Positions 32,638 through 41,680 of a DNA stretch of 64,000 bases are shown one piece after another. The DNA is from Mesorhizobium_B sp963522145 (lineage in GTDB: Bacteria; Pseudomonadota; Alphaproteobacteria; Rhizobiales; Rhizobiaceae): the NCBI GenBank assembly GCA_963522145.1, contig CAUQXI010000012.1:42949-106948 (forward strand), given 5' to 3'. The position numbers were made by a program, and so were the translations under genes. Numbering within the stretch: the first letter of the stretch is position 1; every line of letters starts with the position of its first letter. The notes beneath the pieces were generated by a model, which was not told the origin of the DNA, did not search any database, and saw nothing but the letters and a program-made list of their open reading frames with translations.

Positions 32638-34502
32638 CGGCCGACGCTTTGTCGCTGTACTTGGGAAAGGATCAGGCTGAGTGCCGCGGGGGTCATCCCA
32701 TCCAGCCTCTGCGCATCGGCCAAAGAGCGCGGCCGGAAGTGCTTCATCTTCTGCTTCAATTCGAAAGAAAGTCCGGAAAGCTCATCGAAATCAATATCTT
32801 GCGGGATAAGCCGACCTTCTTCACGCTGCATCTGGGCAATATCTGCGGATTGTCGATCGAGGTAAACGGCATAGGTGGCTTCGATCTCGAGGCGTTCGGC
32901 CGTGGGCTCGTCAACCGCATCGAGCTCAGGCCAGACCGAACGCAGCCGCTCCACCGTGAAACCTGACTGGCTCATCAGCTCATAGGCGCTGCGATGACGG
33001 CCATCCTGGTTGAGCATGATCCCGTGTCGGGCAGCTTCATGGGCCGTCAGCGTCAGCGACTGCGCCAGTTCCCGCGCCGATGACAGCGCGTCCCGCGCAG
33101 CGTTGAACCGTGCGCGCCGCTCTTCGCCGACGCAGCCAAGGGACAGCCCAAGCAGCGTCAGGCGCATATCCGCATTGTCCGCACGCAGCGTGAGGCGGAA
33201 CTCGGCGCGCGAGGTGAACATGCGATAAGGCTCGCTGATCCCGCGGCTGGTGAGATCATCGATCATCACGCCGATATAGCTCTCCGTCCGGCTGAAGACA
33301 GTCCCCTCGCTCCCACCCGAACGCCTCGCGGCATTCAACCCCGCCACGAGCCCCTGCGCCGCCGCTTCCTCATAGCCGGTGGTGCCGTTGATCTGGCCAG
33401 CAAGGAACAGGCCCGACAGGCGCCGCGTCTCCAGCGTCGGCTCCAGTTCGCGCGGGTCGACATGATCATATTCAATGGCATAGCCGGGCTGAAGGATGCG
33501 GGCTTTTTCTAGGCCGGGAAGGCTTGTGATGATCGCGGCCTGAACATCCTCCGGCAGCGAGGTCGAAATTCCGTTGGGATAGACCACATCCGAATCGAGC
33601 CCTTCAGGCTCAAGGAAAATTTGGTGCCCGTCACGGTCACCGAACTTGACGATCTTGTCCTCGATCGAAGGACAATGGCGAGGGCCGACGCCCTCGATCG
33701 AGCCTGAATACATCGCCGATCGGTGCAGGTTCTCGCGGATCACCTGATGGGTGCGATCGGTCGTACGCGTGATGGCGCATTCGATTTGCGGGTTGGTGAT
33801 ACGGTCCGTCATAAAGGAAAAAGGGACCGGTTTCTCGTCGGCGGCCTGCTTGTCGAGTGCATCCCAGTGGATGGTGTTTCGGTCGAGACGCGGCGGCGTG
33901 CCGGTCTTCAAGCGGCCGAGGCTGAGGCCCAGGTCGCGCAACCGGGCAGACAATCCGAGCGAGGGCTGCTCGTTGATGCGGCCGGCGGGGATCTTCTTTT
34001 CGCCGATATGGATCAATCCGCCCAGAAAGGTGCCGGTGGTGAGCACGACCGAGGGCGCCGACACATGACGCCCATCGTGAAGCACCACGCCCTTAACTGC
34101 CTGATCCGTTACGATGAGGTCGAGCACCTCACCTTCGATCACCGACAGATTGGGGATGTCTCCGATCAGTTGCTGAATGGCGGACGCATAAAGCTTGCGA
34201 TCCGCCTGTGTCCTGGGTCCGCGCACCGCTGCACCCTTGCGGCGGTTCAGAAGACGGAACTGGATACCGGCTGCATCGGCCGCGCGGCCCATCAGCCCGT
34301 CCAGCGCATCAACCTCGCGCACCAAATGGCCCTTGCCCAGCCCGCCGATTGCCGGATTGCAGGACATCACGCCAAGATTGTCATGGCGCAGGGTGACAAG
34401 CGCCGTGCGCGCGCCCACGCGAACGCTGGCGGCCGCTGCTTCGCAGCCAGCATGTCCGCCGCCAATGACGATCACGTCGAAGGAAGAATTGTCGCCGACC
34501 AT
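32634..34502 (-). CDS. mnmG: tRNA uridine-5-carboxymethylaminomethyl(34) synthesis enzyme MnmG
   Basis: MnmG (GidA, 622 aa) acts with MnmE to add the carboxymethylaminomethyl group to U34 of certain tRNAs, using FAD and methylene-tetrahydrofolate. Visible motifs: FAD-binding DVIVIGGGHAGCEAAAASVRVG, CNPAIGGLGKGHLVREVDALDG with the key Cys, GRINEQPSLGLSARL, LKTGTPPRLD, and C-terminal IEATYAVYLDRQSADI. Full length for the family. Between mnmE and rsmG, co-transcribed. Confidence 0.97.
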   Translation of the reverse strand: MVGDNSSFDVIVIGGGHAGCEAAAASVRVGARTALVTLRHDNLGVMSCNPAIGGLGKGHLVREVDALDGLMGRAADAAGIQFRLLNRRKGAAVRGPRTQADRKLYASAIQQLIGDIPNLSVIEGEVLDLIVTDQAVKGVVLHDGRHVSAPSVVLTTGTFLGGLIHIGEKKIPAGRINEQPSLGLSARLRDLGLSLGRLKTGTPPRLDRNTIHWDALDKQAADEKPVPFSFMTDRITNPQIECAITRTTDRTHQVIRENLHRSAMYSGSIEGVGPRHCPSIEDKIVKFGDRDGHQIFLEPEGLDSDVVYPNGISTSLPEDVQAAIITSLPGLEKARILQPGYAIEYDHVDPRELEPTLETRRLSGLFLAGQINGTTGYEEAAAQGLVAGLNAARRSGGSEGTVFSRTESYIGVMIDDLTSRGISEPYRMFTSRAEFRLTLRADNADMRLTLLGLSLGCVGEERRARFNAARDALSSARELAQSLTLTAHEAARHGIMLNQDGRHRSAYELMSQSGFTVERLRSVWPELDAVDEPTAERLEIEATYAVYLDRQSADIAQMQREEGRLIPQDIDFDELSGLSFELKQKMKHFRPRSLADAQRLDGMTPAALSLILSQVQRQSVGR

Positions 34503-34539
34503 GGGCCACGCTCATACATGAGCAAGGATTTCACGGAAA

Positions 34540-35850
34540 TCACTTTCCGATGCAGAAGGAAGAGAAGATCGCGCCGAGCACATCCTCCGTTCCGATGGCG
34601 CCGGTGATCTTTCCGAGCTCCATTCCCGCGAGCCGCAGATGCTCCGCCCGCACCTCGAACGGAGAGTGCCCTTGAAGCGCATCATCGAGATGCCGCGCTA
34701 CAGCCTGCAGATGCCCGACATGCCGCTCGCGTGACGGAAGCACGTCGCCGGCGTCGCCGATGGCGGAGCGGACGCGATCGGCGATCCTGGCAAGAAGTTC
34801 ATCCAGTCCGTGACCGACAGCGGCGGAGATGATGAGGTCGCAAGGCGGAACAGTTTGAGCTTGAGGAAGGTCGGCCTTGCTGCCGATGGTTAGAAGTGCT
34901 TGCCCCTCCCGTGGGATGTAGACCGGCTGGGGATCGGTCACGTCGATCAAATGCAGCACGAGACCGGCGATGTCGGCGCGGGCGCGGGCCCGCTCCATGC
35001 CGATCTTTTCAATGCGACCGCCTTCATCGCGCAGCCCGGCCGTATCCACCAGCCGAACCTTGTTGCCGTCTAGCGAAAGCTGCACCTCGATCAGGTCGCG
35101 CGTAGTACCGGCTTCATCGGAAACGATGGCCACGTCGCGCTGCGCCAGCGCATTCAGCAAAGTGGACTTGCCTGAATTCGGCGCGCCGAGGATCACCACC
35201 TCGAACCCGTCCTGAAGGATACGCGCCCGCGCCAGCCCGCCGATATGGCCGGCGACCTCACGGGAAAGAACATGCATATCCGTCCAGATCGATTGCGCCA
35301 CGGACCCCGGCACATCTCCTTCATCGGAGAAGTCCAGCTCGGCCTCGATCATCGCGCGGGCATGCAGGAGCCGCTCTCGCCACCCTGCATAAAGGCGACC
35401 CTGTCGCCCGCCGAGGTTCTCGGCTGCGAAGCGACGCTGCGCCTCCGTTTCCGCGGCCACGAGATCGGCAACGGCTTCCGCCTGAACAAGGTCGATCTTG
35501 TTGTTGAGAAACGCGCGCCGGCTGAATTCGCCGGGACCTGCAGGGCACAGGCCGAGCGCGACGAGCTGCGTTGACAAGGCATGAAGGATCGCCTTGCCGC
35601 CATGAACGTGAAACTCGCCGCAATCTTCGCCGGTCTCACTGCGGGGGCCGGGAAAAAATACGATCATCGCCTGATCAAGCAGCGCGTCGTCCGCACCCTT
35701 GAGGAGGCGAGGGCTGAGACGTCCTGGCTCAACCGGCCTGCGGCTCAATGTTTCAAGAGCAAGCCGGGTGAGCGGCCCGCTTACTCTCACGACCGCAATG
35801 GCGGATGGCAAACGGCCGGTAGCAAGGGCAAAGATGGTATCCGTATCCAC
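34540..35850 (-). CDS. mnmE: tRNA modification GTPase MnmE
   Basis: MnmE (TrmE, 436 aa) is the GTPase partner of MnmG. N-terminal tetrahydrofolate-binding domain (TIFALATGRLPSAIAVVRVSGP), then a helical domain into which a Ras-like G domain is inserted: GAPNSGKSTLLNALAQRDVAIVS (P-loop), DEAGTTRD, and VDTAGLRD. The catalytic C-terminal FCIGK is present, with the conserved Cys. Downstream of rho, upstream of mnmG. Confidence 0.96.
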   Translation of the reverse strand: MDTDTIFALATGRLPSAIAVVRVSGPLTRLALETLSRRPVEPGRLSPRLLKGADDALLDQAMIVFFPGPRSETGEDCGEFHVHGGKAILHALSTQLVALGLCPAGPGEFSRRAFLNNKIDLVQAEAVADLVAAETEAQRRFAAENLGGRQGRLYAGWRERLLHARAMIEAELDFSDEGDVPGSVAQSIWTDMHVLSREVAGHIGGLARARILQDGFEVVILGAPNSGKSTLLNALAQRDVAIVSDEAGTTRDLIEVQLSLDGNKVRLVDTAGLRDEGGRIEKIGMERARARADIAGLVLHLIDVTDPQPVYIPREGQALLTIGSKADLPQAQTVPPCDLIISAAVGHGLDELLARIADRVRSAIGDAGDVLPSRERHVGHLQAVARHLDDALQGHSPFEVRAEHLRLAGMELGKITGAIGTEDVLGAIFSSFCIGK

Positions 35851-35918
35851 CGAACCGGCCCGCTTATGTTGGTAGCCAAGAGCGTATCGCTACCGAATCG
35901 ATGCTGTCAGATCCAGAC

Positions 35919-37184
35919 TTAGGTATTCATTGAGTCGAAGAAGTCTGTGTTTGTCTTCGTCTGCTTGAGCTTGTCGATGAGGAACTCGATCGCATCGGTC
36001 GTGCCCATCGGCGCCAAGATGCGTCGAAGCACGAAGATCTTTTGCAGGTCGGACTTCTGCACCAGAAGGTCTTCCTTGCGGGTGCCCGATTTGAGGATGT
36101 CCATCGCCGGATAGATGCGCTTGTCGGCCACTTTGCGGTCGAGCACGATTTCCGAATTGCCCGTGCCCTTGAACTCCTCGAAGATCACTTCGTCCATACG
36201 CGAGCCGGTATCGATGAGCGCGGTGGCAATGATGGTGAGCGAGCCGCCTTCCTCGATGTTACGCGCGGCACCGAAGAAGCGCTTCGGGCGCTGCAGGGCA
36301 TTGGCGTCCACGCCGCCCGTCAGCACTTTGCCCGAGGACGGCACCACCGTGTTGTACGCACGGCCTAGGCGGGTGACGGAGTCGAGCAGGATCACCACGT
36401 CTCGCCCGTGTTCCACCAGACGCTTGGCCTTTTCGATCACCATTTCCGCCACCTGCACGTGGCGGACGGCCGGCTCATCGAAGGTGGAGGAGACGACCTC
36501 ACCCTTCACCGAGCGCTGCATGTCGGTCACTTCTTCCGGCCGCTCGTCGATCAGCAGCACGATGAGATAGCATTCCGGATGATTGGCGGTGATGGAATGC
36601 GCGATGTTCTGCATCAGCACCGTCTTGCCGACCCGCGGCGGCGCGATGATCAGTGCGCGCTGGCCCTTGCCGATGGGGGCTACGAGATCGACCACACGCG
36701 CGGAAATGTCTTTGCCGGCCGGAACGATCGTTTCCATCTTGAGCCGCTCCGTGGGGTAGAGCGGCGTGAGGTTATCGAAGTGGATCTTGTGCCGGATTTT
36801 TTCCGGGTCGTCGAAATTGATCGTGTTGACCTTGAGCAACGCGAAATAGCGCTCACCTTCCTTGGGGCTGCGGATCGGCCCTTCCACCGTATCGCCGGTC
36901 TTAAGCGAGAAACGGCGGATCTGCGAAGGCGAGATATAGATGTCGTCGGGGCCGGCCAGATAATTGGCGTTTGCCGAGCGGAGAAAGCCGAAGCCGTCCT
37001 GAAGAATCTCAACCACGCCATCGCCGATGATCTCGATGTCCTGCGCGGCGAGCTTCTTCAGGATCGCAAACATCAGCTCCTGCTTGCGCATCACCGAAGC
37101 GTTCTCGACCTCGAGCGATTCGGCAAAGGCGATCAGGTCGGTCGGCTTCTTGTTCTTGAATTCCTGGAGCTTCATTTCCTGCAT
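35919..37184 (-). CDS. rho: Transcription termination factor Rho
   Basis: A 421-aa hexameric RNA helicase that ends transcription. N-terminal Rho-N helices (MKLQEFKNKKPTDLIAFAE), the cold-shock-like RNA-binding domain (GFGFLRSANANYLAGPDDIY), Walker A (APPRVGKT), the Q-loop and R-loop regions (DERPEEVTDMQRSV, GTGNSEIVLDRKVADKRIYP). The ATG at 37184 (MQEMKLQ) gives the length typical of rhizobia. A 247-bp leader separates it from hemJ, in which no clear structure was seen, although rho is often autoregulated. Confidence 0.97.
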   Translation of the reverse strand: MQEMKLQEFKNKKPTDLIAFAESLEVENASVMRKQELMFAILKKLAAQDIEIIGDGVVEILQDGFGFLRSANANYLAGPDDIYISPSQIRRFSLKTGDTVEGPIRSPKEGERYFALLKVNTINFDDPEKIRHKIHFDNLTPLYPTERLKMETIVPAGKDISARVVDLVAPIGKGQRALIIAPPRVGKTVLMQNIAHSITANHPECYLIVLLIDERPEEVTDMQRSVKGEVVSSTFDEPAVRHVQVAEMVIEKAKRLVEHGRDVVILLDSVTRLGRAYNTVVPSSGKVLTGGVDANALQRPKRFFGAARNIEEGGSLTIIATALIDTGSRMDEVIFEEFKGTGNSEIVLDRKVADKRIYPAMDILKSGTRKEDLLVQKSDLQKIFVLRRILAPMGTTDAIEFLIDKLKQTKTNTDFFDSMNT

Positions 37185-37431
37185 GAAGGATACTTCTCGG
37201 GCTTGGACACTTGGAACCTGAACGGTCAAGCAGAACAAAATAGACGGGGAAGAAAACAGTCTGGAGATGTCGAACGCGGCCGGGCGATGAAAATGGACAG
37301 GCGTCGCGTGACAAAGGAGAGAGCCGCTGTTTAATCCCGAAGCCCCACCAGAGCAAGGCGGGATCGACCGAAAGCGGCCGTTTTTCAGAAACCGGGCATA
37401 TGCCTGCTTCCCTGCGCTGCCGCGGGAAGCC

Positions 37432-37968
37432 TCAGAACGGCTTCACCACCACCAGGATCACGATCAGGATCATCAGCACGGTGGGTACCTCGTTGACGAT
37501 CCGCCAGTGACGCGCGCTCTTGCTGTTCCGGTCGGCCGCAAACATGCGCACGCCCTTGGAGAGGTAGCCATGCAGCCCTGAAAGAAAGAGCACCAGCAGG
37601 ATCTTGGCGTGCAGCCAGCCGGCCTGGAAGGCGAAACCCTTCCAGGCGAGCCAGAGCCCGAAGCCCCAAACGGCGATCATGGCGGGGTTGATGATGGCGC
37701 GTAAGAGCCGGCGCTCCATCACCTTGAAAGTTTCCGATTGTTCCGATCCGGGGGCCGCCTCGGCATGGTAGACGAAGAGGCGCGGCAGATAGAGCAGCCC
37801 CGCCATCCACGCGATCACGGCGATCACATGCAGGGCCTTGATCCAGGGATAGGCGTCGTCCGGCACGAGAAGGAAAAGCGCCGCCGCGAAAAGGGCGAAG
37901 ATCGCAAGCGCGGCGATCGCCCGCTTCAAGGGGCTGCCGTCGCGGGCGGCTGGAACGATCGGGCTCAT
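37432..37968 (-). CDS. hemJ: Protoporphyrinogen oxidase HemJ
   Basis: A 178-aa inner-membrane protein with four or five helices that oxidises protoporphyrinogen IX to protoporphyrin IX in haem synthesis, replacing HemG/HemY in many alphaproteobacteria. Diagnostic stretches: WIKALHVIAVIAWMAGLLYLPR with the conserved His and LPRLF, FQAGWLHAKILLVLFLSGLHG, and WRIVNEVPTVLMILIVILVVVKPF. The ATG overlaps the hemE stop by four bases, so hemE and hemJ form one haem operon. Confidence 0.93.
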   Translation of the reverse strand: MSPIVPAARDGSPLKRAIAALAIFALFAAALFLLVPDDAYPWIKALHVIAVIAWMAGLLYLPRLFVYHAEAAPGSEQSETFKVMERRLLRAIINPAMIAVWGFGLWLAWKGFAFQAGWLHAKILLVLFLSGLHGYLSKGVRMFAADRNSKSARHWRIVNEVPTVLMILIVILVVVKPF

Positions 37969-39023
37969 CTGTTTCTCACGCGTTCGATCATCTGCTCGAC
38001 ATGGGCGATCGGCGTTTGCGGCGTGATGCCGTGGCCGAGATTGAACACCAGCGGCCCGCCGCCCAGCTTCGCCAAGATGCTGTCGACGCCTTCGTCCAGC
38101 GCCTTTCCGCCGGCAAGCAGCCGCATGGGATCGAGATTGCCCTGAACGGCACCTTCGCCCTGGAGGCGCTTCGCCTGCGTCAGGGGAACGGTCCAGTCGA
38201 GGCCGAGCGCGGAAACGCCGGTTCGGGCGCGATAATGGTCGTAACGCGTGCCCGCACCCTTCGGAAAGCCGATGACCGGGGTGCCGGGACAGCTTTCCCG
38301 CAGGCGAGCCACGATGCGGCGGACAGGCTCGACGCAGAAGCGTCCGAAGCTTTCCTCGTCCAGGATGCCGGCCCAGGAATCGAAGATCTGTACCGCATCC
38401 GCACCGGCCTCGATCTGGCGGATGAGATAGTCCGCGCAATGGTCGGCAAGCAGCGCGAGCAGGCTCTGGAAGGTCTCCGGCTCCCGATAGGCAAACAGCC
38501 GCGCGGGCGCCTGGTCGGGCGTCCCGTGTCCGGCGATCATATAGGTCGCCAGCGTCCAGGGAGCGCCGCAGAAGCCGATCAAGGTGGTTTCCGGTGGCAG
38601 GGCAGCCCGGAGACGACGCACGGTCTCGTAGACCGGCTCCAGGCGCGCGTGAAAGCCTGTCGGATCGAGACGCGCGACATCATGCGCCTGCATCGGATCC
38701 ATCAGCGGTCCGCGGCCCTCCTCGAAGCGCAGGTCGCGTCCCAGCGCATGGGGCACCACGAGGATGTCGGAGAACAGGATGGACGCATCAAAGCCGAAGC
38801 GGCGGATCGGCTGGAGCGTTACCTCTACAGCCAGATCCGGATTGTAGCAAAGATCGAGGAAGCTGCCGGCATCCTGCCGAACCTGGCGATATTCGGGAAG
38901 GTAACGGCCGGCCTGGCGCATCATCCAGAGGGGAGGAGGAAAAACACTCGCACCCTGCAGCACGTCGAGCACCACCTTTCGTGGCTCTATGCCGTGAGAT
39001 GCCTGTTCCGGGTGCTCGCCCAT
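37965..39023 (-). CDS. hemE: Uroporphyrinogen decarboxylase
   Basis: HemE (352 aa) removes four carboxyl groups from uroporphyrinogen III to give coproporphyrinogen III. Signatures: PPLWMMRQAGRYLPEYR at the active site, the LFSDILVVPHALG aspartate region, IGFCGAPWTLATYMIAG, IFDSWAGILD, and VFNLGHGITPQTPIAHVEQMI. The first gene leftward from the predicted origin, and partner of hemJ. Confidence 0.97.
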   Translation of the reverse strand: MGEHPEQASHGIEPRKVVLDVLQGASVFPPPLWMMRQAGRYLPEYRQVRQDAGSFLDLCYNPDLAVEVTLQPIRRFGFDASILFSDILVVPHALGRDLRFEEGRGPLMDPMQAHDVARLDPTGFHARLEPVYETVRRLRAALPPETTLIGFCGAPWTLATYMIAGHGTPDQAPARLFAYREPETFQSLLALLADHCADYLIRQIEAGADAVQIFDSWAGILDEESFGRFCVEPVRRIVARLRESCPGTPVIGFPKGAGTRYDHYRARTGVSALGLDWTVPLTQAKRLQGEGAVQGNLDPMRLLAGGKALDEGVDSILAKLGGGPLVFNLGHGITPQTPIAHVEQMIERVRNR

Positions 39024-39405
39024 TCTAAAAGAGAATCCATCTTAAAGAGTCTTCTGATTCTTAGACTCTGTTGGAGTCGGGGATTGGCTGTTTTTCACAG
39101 ACCGGCGCCTTGAGACAGCGCCCGAAAACCCGGCCATTCCCGCTCGCTTTGGCAGCGGATGTTTATGGGGAGGCGCGCCGATATCCAAGCGGAATCAGGC
39201 AACTAAGACAGCACGCCGCAGGAAGGTGTCTGTGGAGGGCGTGTGAAGCCCGCTTCCCGTTTCCACGAAATTCCCCACACCCCTCCGAATGGCCGCTCGA
39301 CCGTTGGCGTTGTGGATAAACGGGGCCGTGATACAGGAGCACCGATATGGGGAGCTGAAACCATCCCGCTTCTCCACAGTCCTCCACAGGGGAGCCGACG
39401 GACCG
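39024..39405. other. Predicted chromosomal replication origin (oriC)
   Basis: This 382-bp gene-free region lies between hemE and ppsR, where the origin maps in Caulobacter and is reported in Sinorhizobium. It holds a perfect DnaA box (TGTGGATAA, 39311-39319) and near matches: TTCTCCACA 39370-39378 (one mismatch), TTCCCCACA 39271-39279, TTTTTCACA 39091-39099 and TCCTCCACA 39380-39388 (two mismatches each), and a weaker TGTGGAGGG at 39231. The hemE-proximal end (39024-39070) is AT-rich for this genome and carries small dyads (AGAGTCT 39046-39052 with AGACTCT 39063-39069), suitable for unwinding. Flanking genes diverge, and parS with parAB is about 6 kb away. Confidence 0.75.
39311..39319 (-). 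promoter_or_regulatory. DnaA box (perfect consensus)
   Basis: TGTGGATAA on the plus strand is the reverse complement of the consensus TTATCCACA. It is the strongest of a cluster of DnaA-box-like nonamers in the hemE-ppsR gap. Confidence 0.8.
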
Positions 39406-40227
39406 GTGAACAAGCCGCAAAGCTTCTTCCATCTCCACCTGATTTCGGATGCGACCGGCGAAACGCTGCTCGCCGCCGGCCGCGCGGCCGCAGCCCAATA
39501 CAAGGATGCCCGCGCGATCGAGCACATCTATCCTTTGATCCGCAACAACAAGCAGCTGGCCAAGGTGTTCGAGGAGATCGAGGAGGAGCCCGGCATCATC
39601 CTCTACACCATGGTGGACCAGGAGCTGGCGCTGGCGATCGACGACAAGGCGAAAACCATGGGCCTGCCTTGCGTGTCCGTGCTCGAGCCGGTGCTGGCCG
39701 TGTTTCAGTCCTATCTCGGCACGCCGGCGGGAAGGCGGGTCGGCGCACAGCATGTGCTCGACGCGAGCTACTTCCGCCGCATCGACGCGCTCAACTTCAC
39801 GATGGAGCATGATGACGGCGCGCTTCCGCCCGACATGGAAGAAGCCGACATCGTTCTGATCGGCATCTCGCGCACCTCGAAAACGCCGACCTCCATCTAT
39901 CTGGCCAATCGCGGCATCAAGACGGCCAATATCCCGATCGTGCTGGGGATGGCCGTGCCGCAAAGCCTGATCGACGCCAAAAGGCCGCTGGTTGTTGGGC
40001 TGATCGCCACCGCCGAGCGCATCAGCCAGGTGCGGCAGAACCGGATGCTGTCGGGCAGCACCGGGATGAACGACGACTTCTATGTCGATCGCGCGGCGAT
40101 CAGCGAGGAACTCGCCTTTGCGCGCGCCATCTGCGCGCGACATGGCTGGCCCACCATCGATGTTTCGCGCCGTTCGATCGAGGAAACGGCCGCGGCCATT
40201 CTCGCGCTGCGCCCCAAGCACCGCTAG
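39406..40227 (+). CDS. Pyruvate, phosphate dikinase/PEP synthase regulatory protein (PPSR family)
   Basis: A 273-aa bifunctional kinase/pyrophosphorylase of the DUF299 family that phosphorylates and dephosphorylates pyruvate phosphate dikinase or PEP synthase, switching gluconeogenic carbon flow. Motifs: FHLHLISDATGETLLAAGRA, FTMEHDDGALP, and the P-loop-like ADIVLIGISRTSKTPTSIYLA, plus VGLIATAERISQVRQNRM. The GTG at 39406 matches the normal family length; reading further upstream would run through the DnaA boxes. First gene right of the origin. Confidence 0.93.
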   Translation: MNKPQSFFHLHLISDATGETLLAAGRAAAAQYKDARAIEHIYPLIRNNKQLAKVFEEIEEEPGIILYTMVDQELALAIDDKAKTMGLPCVSVLEPVLAVFQSYLGTPAGRRVGAQHVLDASYFRRIDALNFTMEHDDGALPPDMEEADIVLIGISRTSKTPTSIYLANRGIKTANIPIVLGMAVPQSLIDAKRPLVVGLIATAERISQVRQNRMLSGSTGMNDDFYVDRAAISEELAFARAICARHGWPTIDVSRRSIEETAAAILALRPKHR

Positions 40228-40233
40228 AAGCCG

Positions 40234-40839
40234 ATGCCGATTTCCGATCCCCTGGTTCTCGCTTCGAGCAGCCGCTTTCGCGGAAAGATGCTGCAGGACG
40301 CCGGCTTGCGCTTCGAGGCGGTTCCACCGCGGGTGGACGAGCGCGCGGTGGAAGCCTCGCCTGAAGGCGGTGGCACTTCGCCTGAGGCATTGGCGCTGCT
40401 GCTTGCCGAAGCCAAGGCGGGAGAGGTCAGCGCCCGGCTGCCCGGCCGCTTGGTGCTGGGCTGCGACCAGACGCTTTCACTCCACGATCGCCTGTTCCAC
40501 AAGCCGCCCACGATCGACGCCGCGCGCAACCACCTTCTGGCGCTTTCCGGGCAGACGCATCACCTCAACAGCGCGGCCGTGCTGGCGAAGAACGGTGAAA
40601 TCCTGTGGCGGCATGTGAGCGTCGCGCAGATGGAGATGCGAACGCTCACGGCAGAAGAAATCGACCGCTATCTCGCGCGAATGGGCGATGCGGTTATGGG
40701 CAGCGTCGGCGCCTATCAGATCGAGGGCTTGGGCATCACCCTGTTCACGCGCGTCGACGGCGACTTCTGGACCATTGTGGGCCTGCCGCTTCTGCCCGTG
40801 CTGGCAGCACTTCGTGAACAGGGAATGCTCGATGTCTGA
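40234..40839 (+). CDS. maf: Maf family nucleoside triphosphate pyrophosphatase
   Basis: A 201-aa house-cleaning enzyme that hydrolyses non-canonical or modified nucleotides to monophosphates. Family features: LVLASSSRFRGKMLQDAGLRFE at the start (S-x-R-R loop), LVLGCDQTLSLHDRLFHKPP with the catalytic Asp, and GDAVMGSVGAYQIEGLGITLF. The GCDQ variant and the G-SVGAYQ loop fit the alphaproteobacterial subgroup. It starts six bases after ppsR and overlaps aroE by eight bases. Confidence 0.93.
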   Translation: MPISDPLVLASSSRFRGKMLQDAGLRFEAVPPRVDERAVEASPEGGGTSPEALALLLAEAKAGEVSARLPGRLVLGCDQTLSLHDRLFHKPPTIDAARNHLLALSGQTHHLNSAAVLAKNGEILWRHVSVAQMEMRTLTAEEIDRYLARMGDAVMGSVGAYQIEGLGITLFTRVDGDFWTIVGLPLLPVLAALREQGMLDV

Positions 40840-41680
40840 AGCCTTTGTTTGCGGCTACCCGGTCACGCATTCGCGGTCGCCGCTGATTCACCGCTTCTGG
40901 CTCGATGCCTATGACATCGAGGGCGGCTACCACGCGGTCGATACCGCGCCCGAGGATCTGGCGGAGCTCCTGAGCCGCGTCCGGCGTGGCGAGCTGGTCG
41001 GGGGCAATGTCACCATTCCGCTCAAGGAAGACGCCTATCACAGCGTCGACCGGCGTGACGATGCGGCAACGGCCATCGGCGCGGTGAACACGCTTTGGCG
41101 CGAAGGCGATACGCTTTGGGGCGGCAATACGGACGCCTATGGCTTCGCGGCCAATCTCGATGCCGGCGCGCCCGGCTGGGCGGGCGGAACGAAAACGGCA
41201 TTGGTGCTCGGTGCGGGCGGCGCCGCGCGCGCGGTTCTCCACGCCCTTCTGGAACGCGGCGTCGAAACGGTTTTTCTTGCTAATCGGACGCTGGCGCGAG
41301 CGGAGGCTCTGGCGCATCACTTCGGGCCGAAGATCAAGCCCGTCAGATGGGACGGCTATGCGGAGGCGCTCGGAACGGCGAGCCTGCTGGTCAACACGAC
41401 GCCAGCCGGCATGCGCGGCAAGCACGACGGGCCGTCGGTCCCTGTTGATCTGTCGCCGCTTCCGGCCGGCGCGGTGGTGACCGACATCGTTTACGTGCCG
41501 ATCGAGACGCCGCTGATCCTTGCGGCGCGGGCGCGGAAAAACCTCCGCGTGGTGGACGGTCTCGGCATGCTGCTTCACCAGGCCGTGCCCGGCTTTGAGC
41601 GCTGGTTCGGCAAAAGGCCCGAAGTGACGGATGCCCTGCGCGCGCTGATCGCGGCCGACATCGAAGGTTCCCGCGCTTGA
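40832..41680 (+). CDS. aroE: Shikimate dehydrogenase
   Basis: AroE (282 aa) reduces 3-dehydroshikimate with NADPH in aromatic amino acid synthesis. Seen: GYPVTHSRSPLIHRFWL (substrate loop), GGNVTIPLKEDAYHSVD with the catalytic Lys, GAVNTLWREGDTLWGGNTDAYGF, the nucleotide loop LVLGAGGAARAVLHAL, ANRT, and VVDGLGMLLHQAVPGFERWFG. The ATG at 40832 overlaps the maf end. coaE follows with a four-base overlap. Confidence 0.96.
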   Translation: MSEAFVCGYPVTHSRSPLIHRFWLDAYDIEGGYHAVDTAPEDLAELLSRVRRGELVGGNVTIPLKEDAYHSVDRRDDAATAIGAVNTLWREGDTLWGGNTDAYGFAANLDAGAPGWAGGTKTALVLGAGGAARAVLHALLERGVETVFLANRTLARAEALAHHFGPKIKPVRWDGYAEALGTASLLVNTTPAGMRGKHDGPSVPVDLSPLPAGAVVTDIVYVPIETPLILAARARKNLRVVDGLGMLLHQAVPGFERWFGKRPEVTDALRALIAADIEGSRA

